NCBI GenBank assembly: GCA_025929595.1
Contig: JAICQA010000036.1
Location: forward strand, 1-13,619
DNA: 13,619 nt
Origin: Xanthobacteraceae bacterium
GTDB taxonomy: Bacteria > Pseudomonadota > Alphaproteobacteria > Rhizobiales > Xanthobacteraceae
Reading direction: 5' to 3'
Part shown: positions 12,882 through 13,619 of the stretch, in pieces
How the letters are laid out: every line of letters starts with the position of its first letter
How positions within the stretch are numbered: the first letter of the stretch is position 1
Notes under the pieces: model-generated
Databases searched by the model: none
Told to the model about the DNA's origin: nothing
What the model saw: the letters and a program-made list of their open reading frames with translations, nothing else
Translations under genes and position numbers: made by a program

Positions 12882-13385
12882 GTGTCCCGCAGGCCACATG
12901 CCGATCTGCCGCAATTGCTGCCGCGTCTGGTGGCCTTTGCGCGCACCCTGATCGGCGACGCGGATCAGGCGCGCGATCTGGTGCAGGAGGCGGCGGCGCG
13001 GGCGCTGGCCGCACGCAATGTGCCGACGGATGCGCCTGCCTATCGCGCCTGGGCATTCAAGATCGTGCGTAACGTCGCGTTCGATGAGTTGCGGGCGCGG
13101 GCGCGCAAGTACAGCCTGCCCGACGAGCCGGCCGATCTGTGGCGCTTCGATGACGTCTTTATCGCGCGCATAACCGTCGAGCAGGGGCTGGCGGCGATTG
13201 CGCCGCCACACCGGGAGATCATTGCACTGATCGACATTGCAGGGTTCAGCTATGGCGAGGCGGCTGAATTGCTCGGCGTGCCGGCCGGTACGGTCATGAG
13301 TCGCATCGCGCGCGCGCGTTCGGCGTTGCTACAAGCCATCGAATCGAGCAGCGTCCGCCCGCTGAAATCCGGCCATGGCAACTGA
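12882..13385 (+). CDS. ECF-type RNA polymerase sigma factor
   Basis: A 167-residue sigma-70-family protein of the extracytoplasmic-function class, with regions 2 and 4 only. Region 2 (about 11-74) has FARTLIGDADQARDLVQEAA and YRAWAFKIVRNVAFDELRAR. Region 4 (about 100-152) has LAAIAPPHREIIALIDIAGF and then the helix-turn-helix YGEAAELLGVPAGTVMSRIA. The start is GTG with only a weak GGTGGTG upstream; no other in-frame start would retain helix 1 of region 2. The 3' end overlaps the probable anti-sigma gene by 11 nt. It does not read like EcfG itself and the neighbour is not NepR-like, so I expect a separate envelope or stress regulon, often including the sigma gene's own promoter. The signal and targets are unknown. 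Confidence 0.9.
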   Translation: MSRRPHADLPQLLPRLVAFARTLIGDADQARDLVQEAAARALAARNVPTDAPAYRAWAFKIVRNVAFDELRARARKYSLPDEPADLWRFDDVFIARITVEQGLAAIAPPHREIIALIDIAGFSYGEAAELLGVPAGTVMSRIARARSALLQAIESSSVRPLKSGHGN

Positions 13386-13619
13386 CCGCAAGTCCGACGA
13401 GATTTTGCTCAGCGCGCTGGTCGACGGCGAGTTGAGCCCGGCCGAGCACGCGGCGGCGGCGGCGCGCCTGCGAACGGACAAGGAGTTCGCGCGCGGCTAC
13501 GCGACATTGGCGCGCCTCAAGGCGTTTGTCGCGGAAATTGCCGACGAGGACGAGGCGCCGCGGATCGAATTGGCGGCGCCGGCTCCGAAGCGCCGCCGGC
13601 TGGTCGCGGCGCGGGCCGC
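13375..13619 (+). CDS. Probable anti-sigma factor (5' part; runs off window)
   Basis: The ATG at 13375 lies inside the sigma-factor gene, giving an 11-nt overlap and implying translational coupling. The 81 visible residues begin MATDRKSDEILLSALVDGEL and continue SPAEHAAAAARLRTDKEFAR, then YATLARLKAFVAEIA. This is the LxxLVDGELsPxE pattern of N-terminal anti-sigma domains. No cysteine and only one histidine (H25) are present, so the zinc-binding HxxxCxxC of ZAS-type anti-sigmas is absent. An acidic linker is followed by the basic stretch PKRRRLVAARA, where a membrane helix may begin just beyond the window. Position next to an ECF gene is the strongest argument for function. Confidence 0.75.
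   Translation, partial: MATDRKSDEILLSALVDGELSPAEHAAAAARLRTDKEFARGYATLARLKAFVAEIADEDEAPRIELAAPAPKRRRLVAARA

Overview
The window looks like chromosome from a high-GC alphaproteobacterium of the order Hyphomicrobiales (Rhizobiales), most like the Bradyrhizobium/Rhodopseudomonas/Xanthobacteraceae branch. This rests on recalled gene order (dapF next to mtaB; ffh-rpsP-rimM-trmD-rplS followed by leuC, then leuD-leuB), on Ffh, L19 and LeuB sequences with the wording typical of that group, and on palindromic intergenic repeats of a type common there. No database search was possible. I see no phage, insertion sequence, CRISPR, tRNA or rRNA.

Layout. (1) Positions 1-2877, minus strand: a 3'-truncated mtaB (tRNA-modifying methylthiotransferase), dapF (lysine/peptidoglycan precursor epimerase) directly upstream of it, then a separate metallo-beta-lactamase-fold hydrolase resembling NAPE-PLD. 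(2) 2878-6895, plus strand: a translation and protein-targeting operon, ffh-rpsP-rimM-trmD-rplS. A secondary promoter lies across the trmD stop codon, and a near-perfect intrinsic terminator follows rplS. (3) 6896-12303, plus strand: leucine biosynthesis. leuC is separated from leuD-leuB by about 2 kb holding four small genes: a minus-strand His-rich exported protein, a 61-aa single-pass membrane protein translationally coupled to a zincin-like metallopeptidase, and an HXXEE-family membrane protein. (4) 12304-13619: a second small exported protein on the minus strand, divergent from an ECF sigma factor whose 3' end overlaps a probable anti-sigma gene that runs off the window.

How the parts work together. 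Most of the window is housekeeping: tRNA modification, SRP targeting, 30S/50S proteins with their maturation and modification factors, and the isomerase and dehydrogenase steps of leucine synthesis. The most notable observation is regulatory. Both small exported-protein genes on the minus strand carry upstream sequences matching the EcfG general-stress promoter (GGAAC, 16 nt, CGTT; the second has TGTT). Each also converges on a leu gene with a palindromic repeat element in the gap. I found no clearly new multi-gene system. The best leads are the stress-promoter pair, the ECF/anti-sigma pair with a likely zinc-free anti-sigma, and the membrane-protein/metallopeptidase couple.
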